Shown: one piece after another, positions 10,253 to 22,800 of the stretch | Numbering within the stretch: position 1 is the stretch's first letter | Layout of the letters: the number at the start of each line of letters is the position of its first letter | NCBI GenBank assembly: GCA_910574455.1 | Contig: CAJSYZ010000007.1 | Coordinates: forward strand, 5,017,974-5,081,973 | Reading direction: 5' to 3' | Source: Trichaptum fuscoviolaceum | Lineage: Eukaryota > Basidiomycota > Agaricomycetes > Hymenochaetales > Trichaptaceae | DNA length: 64,000 nt | The notes under the pieces: model-generated | What the model was told of the DNA's origin: nothing | What the model saw: only the letters and a program-made list of their open reading frames with translations | The model's database searches: none | Translations under genes and position numbers: made by a program

Positions 10253-12730
10253 CTTTGATACTGACAGTCTGAGATGGAGGGCGATCTTTGTTCAGCTTTA
10301 GAAGGAGATAACTTGAATGAGTCACTCACGCTCTTCGCTCTCGGTTTTATACAGCACCTCTGCCCAAGTTGTCAGTCGCGGCGCTTTCCTCAGTCATCCC
10401 GTACGCAGCCGCTGCGTTCGCATCACACATGCATCACAGAGCACCAGCTTCTGCGCATCGCGAAGCGCAGCTCCCTGTCTCAGGGATCATAATAGAGATG
10501 TCATGCCCCGGTCAGCATTTAGCAAGCAAGCCCTGAATATCCATCCCGATCGGGAGTCCCGACTACTGTGGGGAGCCTGCGGGCCTGGAAGCACAGTTTC
10601 GAGTGTCGCGAGCGCAGCCACAGATATTAGAGGCCAGTGCACGAGTTTGAATGCCGGAAGGGCTGAGACGTTGTGTCACTTGATTGTGCTTGGCTGCGCA
10701 GCTGGGTCAACTAACTTCTCCGCTTACGGCCGATCGAGTCAGCACTGGTTTTCGATTGCGACGTGTTCGTATGTCCGAACATAGCGAGGGAAAGGAGGGA
10801 ACGAGTTTGATCGAGAGCAATCGCGAGTTTACTGGTTCCGGAAGGATATCAGTGTCCTTCCAGCAGTACTAACTCCTACACTGGCAGAGCCTGCGAGAGA
10901 GCGGCCTCGAAGCCAATCAAACAGATCGAAAGTTTATGTGGCAGAAGAGTCACAGATGGATCAAAATCTGAGGAAGTTCGAGCTTTCATCATACAGGTCT
11001 GTTGTAAAGATGAATACTGGTGTTTCGCATCCGAGTCAAAGGTCTGAGATGTTGAACACTACAAAGATTTAGTGTATCAATCAGTGTTGAATGCGGTGAA
11101 AGATGGAAGTCCCAATTATGCCAGAATGTCTGTACATCAATCTTGGTGGCCAACACCTTGGTGTCTTTGGAATCAATATATGGGGTTTTGATGAGAAGAC
11201 AGGTAGGTGTTCCCTCACTCCCATCCAGAGTGAAGGGCTGTTGTTCGCGCGAAAAAATGCCACTCTCACCGAGGTTGCCCCGTTCACCTTTGCTTAGTAT
11301 GACACATTCTCTTCATATTTATCTTGTCTTTTCTTTTCCCCTTTTTTGCTTTTATTTCGTTCCAATTTCACGGGAAGAGAAAGCATCGCAATTTGTCGGT
11401 TGTTTCTTCACTGAGGAAAAAGTCGCAGAGATAGTGTTGACTCGCAGAGGCAGTGCACAGCTGCAGGGAGGTCGGCTTAGTCAGCATGAAAATTTTAAGT
11501 CGCCGGTATAGTAGCCGATGGTCCGTGCGCGAAAAGACACTATAAAAGCCACCGGGTCTTCTTTCTGGAACTTCATACTTACCTTGACGGCGCATCGCCC
11601 TTCATGTCTTGGGGATGTGGGCTGCAGAGTTGCTTCATAGCACGGCGACCTTGTCCTCAGAGGAACGCTGTGGCTTGTGTGCGGGCATGTCTCGCATGCA
11701 CTGTCGGAATATTTTCCTGTCCTGTTCCTGCCCTCGGGCGGGGCGGGCTCTTAACTTTTTGCCGGTTTGCAAGCCCAACCCTAGCCTTACTGTAGTCTTT
11801 ACTACTAAATATAGCGGTCTCAGTCTTAATTGAGATGTTTAACTTCCGGCCAAAGTGAGAGCCATTCTCTCTTGTCCTCTTACCATATACTTGCATGTAC
11901 ATATCACGACAATTATCACAAACACTCAGTCTAAAAACACAGTCGAGTTCACACCATCCATGTATCTAAGCTTCAGAGAGATCCTAAAGCAGGTAGATGG
12001 AACAGCAATAAGGCCCCAATCATCTTCTACTTCTGGTGAGACGTCTCAATCAGCTCTACCCCATTTATTTGGATTCCTAGACTTTCACATCGAACCGATC
12101 AATCGACAATAAATGTCTACAACCTCGAAGCGGGTGCCCCGTATCGCATCTCAGCAACGCCTTCATTGCATTTACCATTGAATGAGCGAAGACATCGTGC
12201 TGTGCTTGCCCGATTGATTGCTCTCTGCTCTATCCTCGTGAAACATCGCTTCTCATATTTACGGTATGCATCATACCCAAGGTTACTCTCCTTCCAAGCT
12301 CACATGAGAATTGTATTGCCTCGTACAGACAGTACAGGTCGTCTCATCTGACCGCAGACTTTGTGCCACGACACATAGGTTTCGCGAGATTTTAGAACCT
12401 GTCTTGACGGCGTACCATTTCTCGTCCCGCTATGGACCTCTTGATCTCACTGAGATTAATTTGGGTCGAGAATAGGACTGTCGGTTTGAGTGTCATGCTC
12501 TCTATAGCAAGTCACATTATATCGCCACACACGAATAAAATCCCAGATCTCAGCTCTGCGAAATCTCAGTAGTTTCTCTCCGGCAGGCGGATGATAAGCT
12601 TCGCCAAAGCCTCGGGGGTTCCATAGTCCTCAGTCTTTGGTTCATACTTAACAGGCGTTCCCTGTCAGTTTGCTGTAGAGAATGACGACAACCTTCAACA
12701 CCTTACGCAGTCAACCGACTTTACTCAAAG
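10253..12730. other. 2.5-kb region with no gene I can support
   Basis: Upstream of two divergent genes. Several open frames exist (for example 10317-10784 plus) but none shows family motifs or consistent splice structure. A TATAAAA motif near 11540 precedes an ATG at 11604 with a 63-codon cysteine-rich frame, which is too weak to call. Confidence 0.4.
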
Positions 12731-13729
12731 ATGTCTAAAACCGAGAAAACCACAACACTGGATACCGGGAGATCTACGTTCACCGTCAAAGAACCCTTCG
12801 ACTCCGATCCAGGCGCGGATGTTATTCTGATCTCGTGCGACAATGCACAATTTCGGGTACGGAGTGCCATCCTTTCATTCAGTTCGCCGGTCTTCAGCGA
12901 TATGTTCTCCCTTCCTCAAACAACTGGCACGGCAAGCACGACCACCACTATAGCTGGACTACCTTTCGTTCATATGTATGAAGCCGGATGGATCCTTGAC
13001 CCCCTTTTCCGTTACTGCTATCCACTTGCGAACCCCTTCATCAAAGATGCAAACCATCTTTTCTGCATTCTCAATGCAGCAGAGAAGTTCGACATGACAT
13101 ACGTTATACCGCAGATCAAATCTGATATACGAAAGACAATATATATGACTCAAGATTTGCTGCTCTTCTACCGAAAAGCATGCATTAATCATGATGAAGA
13201 CGATGCTCGATGGTCTGCCTTTCAATGTCTCAGCTTGCCATACCACTCGGTCGTGAAGCATTGGGGGCCGAACACATCGGTCGGCGGACTCTCGAACTTA
13301 ATAGACTACCACCAAGCTGTTTCCGTGGCAATTAGCGATTTTATCACCAATTTTTGGCAGGTTGATTCGAAGGGCAAGGACTTGTGGGGATCTTGTCGGA
13401 AATGCAATGGCATAGTGCCAAAGTGGCGATCGCACGTCCCACCACCTGTAGGCTCGAAAGAGCCACACTGGTGGACAAGCGGGCTAATCATGCAAGATAT
13501 TGTCATAAAGGGCCCGTTGAATGCTCAACTATTGCCCTCTGAAGAAACCATCGAGTCAATACAATGTTCTTCTTGTACGGGTTGTGTGCACGGACAGTGG
13601 GAGCTCTTTGAATCTAAGTTCAGGTCGGCCATCACAGAAGAAGCAAACCGGGTATTTACCTTCCCCTGTCATGACCGGGCTTGGCTGATCCCTTTTTTCT
13701 TGCAGATACAGCTTGTTCTTCCTTGGTAA
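12731..13729 (+). CDS. BTB/POZ domain protein
   Basis: The frame of about 330 codons begins with a polar N-terminus. A BTB/POZ fold follows: DPGADVILISCDNAQFRV (first strand), RSAILSFSSPVFSDMFSLP (helix with the typical SPVF..MF), LPFVHMYEAG, then CYPLANP and ILNAAEKFDM. BTB domains mediate dimerisation and can recruit cullin-3 ligases; expanded families of such proteins occur in agaricomycetes. The C-terminal half has CxxC pairs (CRKC, CSSCTGC) and no recognised domain. A likely 54-nt intron (13652-13705, GTATTT...TTGCAG) lies near the 3' end. It is a multiple of three with no stop, so the frame stays open even unspliced. Confidence 0.85.
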   Translation: MSKTEKTTTLDTGRSTFTVKEPFDSDPGADVILISCDNAQFRVRSAILSFSSPVFSDMFSLPQTTGTASTTTTIAGLPFVHMYEAGWILDPLFRYCYPLANPFIKDANHLFCILNAAEKFDMTYVIPQIKSDIRKTIYMTQDLLLFYRKACINHDEDDARWSAFQCLSLPYHSVVKHWGPNTSVGGLSNLIDYHQAVSVAISDFITNFWQVDSKGKDLWGSCRKCNGIVPKWRSHVPPPVGSKEPHWWTSGLIMQDIVIKGPLNAQLLPSEETIESIQCSSCTGCVHGQWELFESKFRSAITEEANRVFTFPCHDRAWLIPFFLQIQLVLPW

Positions 13730-14096
13730 AGACTGAAGTGCTCGATTGTATGTTTCTGTACCGTCTCGCGGTTATCGCCCGCCGAGTCTGATTAGCCCGA
13801 TCATATCATGTATGTAGTTTCTCTATTTCGCTGGGAGAGGGATGGCCTACTTTCACCGACACTATCAGACTCTTTGGTTAAACACTTTTCATCGTACATT
13901 GTTTGTGTCAATAACCAATAGGGTCATGTTATAATGGTAACTCCGTCTCTCTCCGAGGGAGGGGAAAGGACACACGTCGTACTCTCCAATTTCATTTGTT
14001 TAAGTCAGTTTCTTGCAAGATAATTTGAAATTTAGTTCAGGGCTCAGTATGATGTAGTCTATCTGGCGTGGAAAGCGCAGAAAATAAACCAGAAGA
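13730..14096. other. Intergenic region between convergent BTB and DPH2 genes
   Basis: 3' flanks of both genes. Nothing else seen. Confidence 0.4.
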
Positions 14097-16145
14097 TCAT
14101 ACAGGTTTAACTTCCCCGTATCCTCTTGCAATGCCACTTCTGCCTTGTTCTAAGATGCTCGGTTCGTCTTGCCCAACTCGCGGATCCAGCCCTTGGTAAG
14201 TCCGGTTTTGTAGAAATTGTCCTGTAATGTTTTGCTCGTCTTGAGCAGCCCGGTATTGAGAAAGATGAGAGAAAGGCTGTACCTGCAGCGTTGTCTGATA
14301 TTTGTGATAATGCATTTTCTTTGGAGCGCTGGATAAGACTTTGTGAAGGTGCTGTATTTGTTTCCATATCTGATCCTCGGTCTAAAGGTGAAGGACGTTC
14401 GCATTCTTACATGTAGCCGATAAAGGGAGGAGAACTCACCATCGCCGTATCGCTTCGCGTGTCGGTATTTGCCAGTCACCAGGGAGAACATTGGCCGATC
14501 AGGGTCTTCTTCCGGATCCTCATTTTGGGCCCCTTTGTATATGAAACGAGGTCCTGTCAGCACTCGCAGGAAGAGAATAGCCAGATACCCGACCTTCCGA
14601 CGATGCAGCAGTAAGGATTTCTTCAAAATCGAACACATACTTCCCAGACCAAGTTGGTTCAGGTTGCAGTGCAAGGTCGAGCTCGTACGGAGTGATGATA
14701 GGTCGTAAGTACTCCTACGATGTAGTTAAGGTGGAGGTCAAGCTATAAATACCAACACCCTTGCGCACCTTTGAGTCAACCATTCCTTCGCTACATGCAA
14801 TCCACACCCAACATTCTACTTCCATGAAGTTCGCTAGCTTTGACGGGTTTATTTTGCCCACAGAGATGGTGTATGACTTTTTGTGGGCTTTCTTTAGCCG
14901 ATTACGAATGTGCGATATGAGAGGAAGGTAGGACGCTTCATGGGCGACATATTTATCGTAAAATAATAATATTTGTCACAGAACTTGATGCTCACCGACG
15001 CCAAGGGTGCCGACAAGAATACCAAAGACGTCGGCGTCTCTTGCTTGTTGGATAAGTGCATATCGGCGCATAAGCAGTCTGTTTGTAAGATGCGTTTGGG
15101 GAACGATAGTCGATAAAGATGGCGAGTAGGATATCAACTACACAGCAGTTAGACTAGATATCATATCTCGAAATACTGCAGGACCCACATTCTGTCCGCC
15201 GGACATCATAGTGAGTTTAGTTAGCATCGGCGATTCTTCTCCGATCCAGACTGTAAGCTTTCGGGGAGGATCTGGATGGGTAGATGGTCCCTCTTTTGGG
15301 CTGCCTCCAGACTGTGAAGTTGGAAAAGCCGGAGACGTTCTTGTAGGCAGGGCGCTGTACTCTAGCCTATGCCCTTCCCCGATGGCTGCTCGGAGCCTGT
15401 GTACTAAATCATCTACAAACGGTGAGGATGGACTTGGAGATCAGCATCAAAGTGGGAGGGTCTCACCTGCCAAGTAAGTCAGCGCAACCTCATGCCGAAT
15501 CTCAATATAGTCGACGTCCTTGAGTTCCTCTTTTTCTGACGAAATATACTCCGTGATCTTGTCCACGCACGATTGTACATCTAGGTTTCCCCGTCCGAAA
15601 ACATATATGACAGGTAGCCTGGATGTTCTATTAAGGAGGGTGAAAATGAGATCCAAGTGATGAAGACTAGCTACAATGAACTTACTGACTTAAGCAAGCG
15701 TGTCCATAGTGGACAATAACGTCTGCATCGACGTGTGATGCAGCGACTTCATCCACGCAACAACTGAGACGAAATTAATCCGGGTCAAATTACAGAGTGA
15801 GCTTCGAACAGCTACCTTCCGTAAGACGTATCCGCAAGAACGTATAGTTCTCTGGATGCGTCTACGATCCGCTTTAATGCCCAATAGACGGGAACAGAAT
15901 CATGTAATAGTTCATCCGGGAACTGCAGAGCTATCTGCGCAGATTCTGAGTGAACTTGAAGCCGTAAGCTCGGGGAAGCGCACCCTCTTGTAGTCGCCGT
16001 CTTCTATGAGCTTAGAAGTTCTTTCAATTTCATAATATAGAGCGAAGTCTTCCGCGCCAGGCTTTGGTGTTTCTTGAGTATAGACATCGATGGTGCGATT
16101 GATCACATCTTCACCAGATGCAGAGAACGACTGAACAGTAGTCAT
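14097..16145 (-). CDS. DPH2: Diphthamide biosynthesis protein 2 (Dph1-Dph2 complex subunit)
   Basis: Dph2 pairs with Dph1 in the radical-SAM complex that transfers the 3-amino-3-carboxypropyl group to a histidine of translation elongation factor 2. Exons read from the ATG at 16145: [18 protein letters not shown], then [51 protein letters not shown] (first conserved Cys region), [61 protein letters not shown] and a C-terminal [13 protein letters not shown]...[10 protein letters not shown]. The exons I checked (15984-16145, 15816-15934, 15686-15763, 15467-15627 and on) join in phase. The gene looks complete, but the giant element begins only 159 bp upstream of its start. Confidence 0.93.
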
Positions 16146-16304
16146 TTTCCCAGAGTATAAGCAGTCGAAAAAATATTACACTTGACCTAGACCTGTCTCA
16201 ACACAAGGATAGTCACGTTGATAAGTAGGAGAGTAAGGTCGGTGTCAATGTGGAAGGAAGAGATAAACCCGTGAATTAGCTTTGTGACAAAACTTTAGTA
16301 GCGC

Positions 16305-16341
16305 TGGCACAGCATCAGGGAATCTTCTTTTTCACTTAAGG
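16305..16341 (+). repeat. Left terminal inverted repeat of the giant element
   Basis: Aligns to the reverse complement of 44185-44220 with three mismatches and a one-base indel. Confidence 0.75.
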
Positions 16342-16738
16342 TTACTTAAACGGTCTGAAATTTACTGAAGCCCTGGGAAGTGAAATTCTACTGATTTACT
16401 GATTTCAGGCATGTGGTTTCATTATTCAGGAAGGGGCCTGCTGAAATCAGTGCCGTCGACTTAAATCAGTACTTCAGGCATTCAGTCTTCAGCATTCAAG
16501 CATATCAGAAGTTTTTTTCTGGCATTCGAATTGCAGTGCTCAAGTGTATAAGTTTGTAAGGGGTTCAAGTAGTTCATTCCATAAGTAATTCATCATTTAA
16601 TCATATAAGCAGACTTTTTTGTCTGTCGGTTTGCAGTACTCAAGCGTGTAAGTGCGTAAGAGGTTCCAGAATTACTTCATTTCCACAAGTAATTTAAGAC
16701 AATAAGTAGAAATCAGTGCATCAGTGTCACGGTCCCTC
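16342..16738. repeat. Left subterminal repeat block
   Basis: Rich in short direct and inverted words such as CTGAAAT, ATTTCAG, ACTGATTT and TTCAGGCATT. A degenerate tandem pair of about 100 bp is visible: the unit starting TTGCAGTGCTCAAGTGTATA near 16531 recurs as TTGCAGTACTCAAGCGTGTA near 16632. Such arrays typically serve as transposase binding regions in CACTA-like elements; that role is inferred. Confidence 0.6.
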
Positions 16739-19700
16739 AGTAGCTACACCACGGCATCCTGAACCAGATTGTATTTTGCCACTTCTGCCTCGCTGGCAGG
16801 CTGTTCCTCGGCATATTCAGAGAACGAATGCCACTGCAAGTTGATGGTAGTAAGAGCTTGAATACAGTGGCGGGGTGATGGGTCAAAGCCGAAGCTCACC
16901 AGAGATCGACCTGCTCTTAAAAGTCTGCGCCGTCCGTAGCCGAATCCCATAATGAACCCTCGTCCTCCTCGCGATCGCCCTCACCTTCCCAGTCCTCTCT
17001 GCCTGCGTCATTCTCCTCGCCCTCAAAACCTCCACTGCGTCCATAACCCACGCTGAAATTCTCGTCCGCATCCTTGTTCTCATCCTGATCCTGATCCTTG
17101 TCCTCCTCCTGATCCTTGTCCTCGACCTCGTCTCCCTCGCCAAGCACACTCTCGTCCTCCATATCGTCTTCCCTATCCTTGAAATCCTCGACTTCTTCGC
17201 CGTCATTATCCTTATCCTCCTTGCACTTACTACTTCTAGTAGTGCCCTCGCCATATGTATACTCGCCGCTCGCATCCGCGTCTCCAACGTCAAGATACAG
17301 GGAGAAATCCCTGCCAGTGACACCCGATCCAACAAGTTCGGTGTTCTTTCCCGCACTAAAATCTTCAATGGAATTGTAAGCTGCTAGGCGGGATCGGACC
17401 TTCTCCCAGTTTGATTCAGTAAAAAACGAGGAATTCGACAATAAGTTAACATAGTCGTCCGTATGAGGCTGCCACAGAGCACTGGTGAAGTACCACTCAG
17501 CGCCACCAAACTCTTCTTTGATCTTTTGCAACCGGGCCACTTGCTTGTCGATTGCAACCTTGACCTGTTCATGAGAAATTCAGCGAATAAAGCCACTATA
17601 AGAACTGAAGTAGATAGATACCGCGGTTGCCGCAAGAGCGAGGGCACCGATAGGCTTTCCTATTGTGTTTTTATCCAGTACTTTATGCCGACCCAGGGCC
17701 AAGACTAGGTGTACGGACAACACTGAGATTACAAGATCAGAGCAGAACAACCCTTGCTTCTGTACTTTCAGAGTCAATGCAGGGATACGAAGGGTGACAT
17801 GGGGCAAATTTTTACATACCTTATCCATACTATGCCAGCTTTCCCAGAGGAATGGTTCAGCTTTCTTCTTGTCGACCATCGTCTGCAACATCTTCACAAT
17901 TTCTTCGGTCTCCACCGACTTAGAACGCTCGTTGCCGACGAAACTCGAAATTGATTGTTCGGCTTTCTCGAACAATTTCTTGCGCCAACTATCAGAGCAT
18001 CTCTGGGCTGCCTACAGGGCAGATCATACTTGATTCAAAATGGCCGATGAAAGACAATAAGGGATGACTCAACTAAAGAACAGATGTCGGCCAATTGCGT
18101 GTCGTAACTAAGTTCGACAGAATCAAACACCTTCCCCCACAAGGCTCCGATGGACTTATTGTCCGGGTTTTGCCATGGAGTTGTGGACTTTCCAACTGCG
18201 CGATACAGCGAAGGCAGAAGAATGTGAGTCCAGCCTGCCTGAGTTCCGGGAGGGAGACACTGATTCGTTGCCCTTTTTTTGCCGGGAGCGCGGGATCCCT
18301 CCCTTCCAATACTATTTCTATCCTTGTCCTCAAGCCCTACAGATGTCTGCATTTCTGCAAGTTAGTGGATGTATATCATAGACATGATTTGATTAACGCA
18401 CAGAGCTAGTAGTCCGAGAGACTTTGCGATGACCAAGATGAGCCTTGGTTGCGAGCACTTCGGGTTCAGGACTGATGGATACTGTCGTCATCGCAGGTGA
18501 TTGTGCTCGTGGTGTTAGCGACACCTCACAACCACTTGCCTGTTAAAGGAGCCTTGAATTAGTACACGAATCAATTGCAGCAATTAGCTCACACTTGCAA
18601 TATGTTGCGCATGAGCCGCCAGAGACCTCTTCAAATTGCGAATAGAAGTAGAAGATTTCATCTGTAGCAATTAGAGGAATTGTTACCAAGAAAAGCTCGA
18701 AGAGAATTGAATACCAGTATATCAGCCTGAGAATGACTGTCTTGCAGTTTACTCTTGTTACTAGTAGTGAGGTTCAAATCCTTGTTGCTTAATCAGAAAT
18801 GATATGAAATGGAGATTAGAAGGATTAACACTAACTGTCGAGGCAGCCTGTGATGACGGCTTCTTCATATACACGTTCATGCTAGTCTGTTTTAGATAGT
18901 AAGGAAGTGATCTGAATATTGGGTGGAAATGCAAGAATTACCACGGCATGCGAGTTAGAGTCCGGCGGTGACTTCCTCTTCTTATTATTCGCGATCATGC
19001 TGTCCTACAATAAGCAAAGCTTAGTAGACGACCAGATCCTTGCCAAAGAAAGGGGTGCAGAAAGTTGTCCTATTGAGTGTCGATGCCTACACATACCTGC
19101 ATCTGCAGATACAACGCCGGCGATTGCTCTCTATGTCCATCGACAGTAATACCCTCCTGACGAGATGACAGGTGAGTAGTGAGGGGGTAAAAGCAGAATA
19201 AACTTACCGTTACATCAAGCTGGGAGTTGGCGATTCTCTGCATTTTCGAGCCCTATTCAGAGTACGGTTTGGTAAGTAATGAAGTAAAGATATGTCGACG
19301 CCGAAGGACACAAGAAAGTCCGGCACCAGATCCATGCTTTGATGTGAAACACTCACCTGAACGGCCGATTGTCTCCTGATATTCTTCTTCTCCAGAGCAC
19401 AAAGAAGGAAGGATAAGTAGCGCGAACGAAGCAAGACATTATGATGCCACTTACCAACGTTGTAGGAGCCTGCAAGTCGGAGAGAGTGTCGCGGGATAGC
19501 TTCCTTTTCTTCGATTTATTGCTGGCTCCATCCTGATACGATACAGAAACATTGTTAATTAGCCATCGTTGTGCATGGGACTCCACCGATGCATAGTCTC
19601 TGTGAATCGAACGATTTCTTTGAACTTTAAGCGGCACTCACATTGGCTTGGGGCGGTATTGTAAGTCTCCTCGCGTCCTAATTAAACGCACAATCAAAAT

Positions 19701-20029
19701 ATTAAGATTTCATCTGCCAGTCTAATGAATGCTTTAACCAACTCACATTATCAGTGTCGGTGTTACGACCTGGGGGGAACCTGGGGGCCGGGGCGCGTTA
19801 GCGGCTTCCGGGGCAAGGCCTGGGAGAGCGCGCGGCAGCGGAGAAGGCGAAGGGGAACCGTTAAGGACGCTACAACGCCAACGGAGTCGCGCGGGGAGCG
19901 GGGCTACGGGGGCGAGACGCAAGGGGGCTCAAGGCGAGGACGGGACGGAGTCAGAGTCGAGGCGGGGAAGGCAGAGTCGAGGCGCGGGGAGACAGAGTCG
20001 AGACGCGGGGGAATGCCAAGCGGGATTCT

Positions 20030-20215
20030 GGCGGGAATCTGGATTCGCGCGGGAATCTGGATTCGTGCGGGAATCTGGATTCGTGCAGGGATCGCAGAGC
20101 GGGAATCGTTCGGGACTTTGGCGGGAATCGCAGAGCGGGATTCTGGCGGGAATCTCAGAGCGGGATTCTGGACAGGACTCAGAGCGGGATTCGCAGAGCG
20201 GGATCCGGGACAAGA
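20030..20215 (+). repeat. GGGAATCTGGATTCGYGC minisatellite
   Basis: An 18-bp unit repeats about three times in tandem near 20034-20085, then decays into dispersed GCGGGAATC / GAGCGGGATTC words. It lies inside the LTR-type insertion and creates long spurious open frames on both strands. Confidence 0.8.
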
Positions 20216-21103
20216 CAGAGACAAGAGAGCCAGAGAGCAGGCGTGCTCAGGACAGGAGCAGAGAGCTCAGGATAACCGGGATCTCAAGGCAACACTTCTG
20301 TTATCAGGAGGAGGTTCCCTAAGGAAGCACTAAGGAAGCACTCGACAAGTCAGCATTGTAAAACTACACTAGAGACAAGACAGAAACACACCTAAGGAAG
20401 CACTCGACAAGAGGACAAAAGTGAGTGCTCCTTACGGTGGCGACAGGTATTTATCTACTGGGCAGAATCTACAGGGAACGGGCATGCACAAACGCGCAAC
20501 TAACTAGTTACACAATCTTGCGGGCGAAGGCCGCGCATACAGTGACGTGAATCCGGGATTCGGGATTCGGTGCGGGAACATCTGGGCAAGATCTAAGGGA
20601 ACGAGCGTGAAGCATGGTCAAGTGAAACAAAGAGAACTAAAGGAATGTAATTGTGCGCGAGGTATCAAGCTGGCGCACAGGCAGCGGGGTAACGAACGTG
20701 GGGGGCGGATGTAATGCAGACATCGTCTCGGGATAAGTTGCAGGCAACTTCTGGCGTGGATCAGGGTCGCGGGAGATTGACAGGGACCAACTTCGAAGAA
20801 GCCGGTGCTTCGATGTCGTAACGAAGCCTAATCGCGAGGCGCGCGCGGGGCAGGGCGACTAAGGACGGGGTTCGAGTCCTTGCGGACAATGAGATCAATC
20901 CCGCACACGGGGTGGCGGGAATGTGGTCTGCGGGCCGGGGCAGGACGCTACTAACGAGACTAGTTGGCTGGCACGTGCGTGGCCAGGCCAATCACCTGGG
21001 GCTATCTCAAGACGAGGTTAGCATCGAGGAGCGGGGAAGCTAAGGGGTTTCCTTTGGACAACGGGAAACTAGCGCGATTCGCGACGGGATCATGCAGGGA
21101 CTC

Positions 21104-21560
21104 TGGTTCGGGTTTCGACCGGGTTTCGAGTTCGGGTTTTGACTGGGAATCGAGTTCGGGTTTAGACCGGGAATCGAGTTCGGGTTTCGACCGGGAATCG
21201 AGACAGGGTTCGACCGGGAATTGTAGCGGGAATCTTTCGGGAATCAGAGCGGGAACTTAGCTGGGGTTGCGATGGGAATCGCGGCGGGATCGAAGGCAGG
21301 AATCCTGCGGGGGATTTGCGCAGGGATTCGAGACGGGACGCGAGGCGGGAAACGAGCGGGATTTCGACTGGGATCGTGCGGGGGAAAGGAGCGGGATTCC
21401 AACCGGGAAGCAAGCGGGGTTTCTACCGGGAATGAGCGGGGGAGTCTGGCGAGACTCTAGCCGGGAAACGAGCGGGGGGAGTTTGGCGGGACTCCAACCT
21501 GGACGAGTGGGGGAGTCTTGACGGGACTCCAACCGGGAACGAGCGTGGGTTGCGGGATTG
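21104..21560 (+). repeat. GGGAATCGAGTTCGGGTTTCGACC-type minisatellite
   Basis: Imperfect tandem units of about 24-30 bp built on CCGGGAATCGAGTTCGGGTT (21110-21215), followed by looser units containing GCGGGACTCCAACCGGGAA. Part of the LTR-type insertion. Confidence 0.75.
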
Positions 21561-21884
21561 TCAGAGAGGACGCTTGACAGCGTTCGCGGCGAGGCGGGAT
21601 TCCTGGCGGGGCAGGCTGTGGACGAACAAGGGCAGGTCGAGAGGCACAGGATGTCGAAGGGGTTAGCTAGGGCACCGTGGCAGGACGAGCGTAGGGCAGG
21701 GTTCGTGGCCGGGCAGGATTGCGGGACAGCAATCCTTGACCGCTGTCGTGTTGGCTTACTCAAGGCCAGACAGAGGTCGGCTTGGACGCAGTGGATCAAT
21801 CTCCTAACTGCACTTCATGACTGTGGACGCGAGGCCGGGATCTGGTATCCGGGCATAGTCGAGAACCTATGAGGTCTGGGATAG

Positions 21885-21945
21885 CTATGGCTATGGCTAT
21901 GGCTGTGGCAGGCTATGGCTATGGCTGTGGCTATGGTGAGTGACT
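21885..21945 (+). repeat. GGCTAT / GGCTGT hexamer microsatellite
   Basis: Repeated (GCTATG)n and GCTGTG hexamers within the LTR-type insertion. Confidence 0.85.
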
Positions 21946-22554
21946 TCGGGACTATGGCGAGGTACGGGGTTCGCTGGAGCGGGGAACAGAGCATGACGGG
22001 AGCGGGGAGCGAGCGGGGGATCATCCTAGAGTCGGGGGAACGACGAGGCGGGCTAGGGATGGATCGAGACGCGGGGACGAGGCGGGGGACTGACGAGGAG
22101 ACGTGGGCGAGGACAAGCAGGGGCGAGGAGGTCGTAGCGGGACGGAACTCTTAGCAGGAGAATGCATGGCGAAGCAGAGGTTTTTCTGGGATCAGAGAGC
22201 GGGGGATCCTTTCGGGGATCTTGCCAAGGTCGCGATTCGGGTTTCAGTATACCGGGTTCTGTTCGGGATTGCCTTAGACATGTTGGGGTCCTGGGGGATC
22301 CCGACAGTCGGAGTCAACAAGATGTGCCGTCTGTCGCTCGCTCGCAAAGCTATTCTTTACACCTTGAAAACTCGTGAGGGTTACTGTCTCTCCTTCATCC
22401 TCCCAAGGACTAAAGTTTGCATCCTCTTGCACCGAGGCGGGGAGCCTAAATTTTCCTTGTGTCAGCCAGGCTCACAACTTGAAACAAAGATAAGGATGTG
22501 AGCATTATAAGTGAAGAAGCTGCAACGTTCGGGTTCATGATGATCTTGAAGAAG

Positions 22555-22800
22555 TGTGGCACGGCGGTGACCCGCCGGGCCGCCACGGTCGCTGCCACTG
22601 GCAGTGTCACTGGCGCACGCGTGGCACGCTCAAACTGCCACTGGCAGTGGCGGGCGCATTCAAGCTATCAGTACTAGTACTACTAGTAGTAGTAGTAAGT
22701 AGTACTACAATGATAAGCTTCAAGTAGCTGAGTTTAAATCAAGCTTCACACTTACTATCAACTTGAATTTGTTTGAATTTGAAACTCATCTTTCGTACTA
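22555..22800. repeat. Inverted-motif cluster inside a companion-gene intron
   Basis: Contains GCCACTGGCAGTG palindromes, nested GGCGGTGACCCGCCGGGCCG and runs of TACTAGTACTACTAGTAGTA. These are the same motif families that fill the spacers of the Plavaka core to the right. The block falls in the 392-nt intron 22446-22837. Confidence 0.65.

Larger units (their letters stand above)
19761..22306. mobile_element. LTR-type insertion (solo LTR or non-autonomous retroelement), 2546 bp
   Basis: Bounded by TGTTACGACC at the left and ATCCCGACA at the right (TG...CA ends) with the 5-bp direct repeat GTCGG directly outside both ends (19756-19760, 22307-22311). The insertion splits an exon of the companion gene, whose frame resumes exactly on removal. 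The sequence is GC-rich, non-coding and full of minisatellites. The terminal TGTTACGACC does not reappear internally, so no second LTR is visible. Confidence 0.8.

Noticed and set aside
10317..10784. 155-codon plus-strand frame
   Set aside because: No motif, no splice context, Ser/Cys/Arg composition typical of random GC-rich frames.
17116..17379. Ser/Leu-rich plus-strand frame
   Set aside because: Shadow of the acidic Glu/Asp tract of the minus-strand companion gene.
19904..20333. Long frames on both strands with IPARIQ- or ESRRG-type repeats
   Set aside because: They are translations of the minisatellite inside the LTR-type insertion, open in several frames because the unit is a multiple of three.
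20855..20900. tRNA-like GGTTCGAGTCC word
   Set aside because: No matching acceptor stem or cloverleaf around it; lies in minisatellite-rich DNA.
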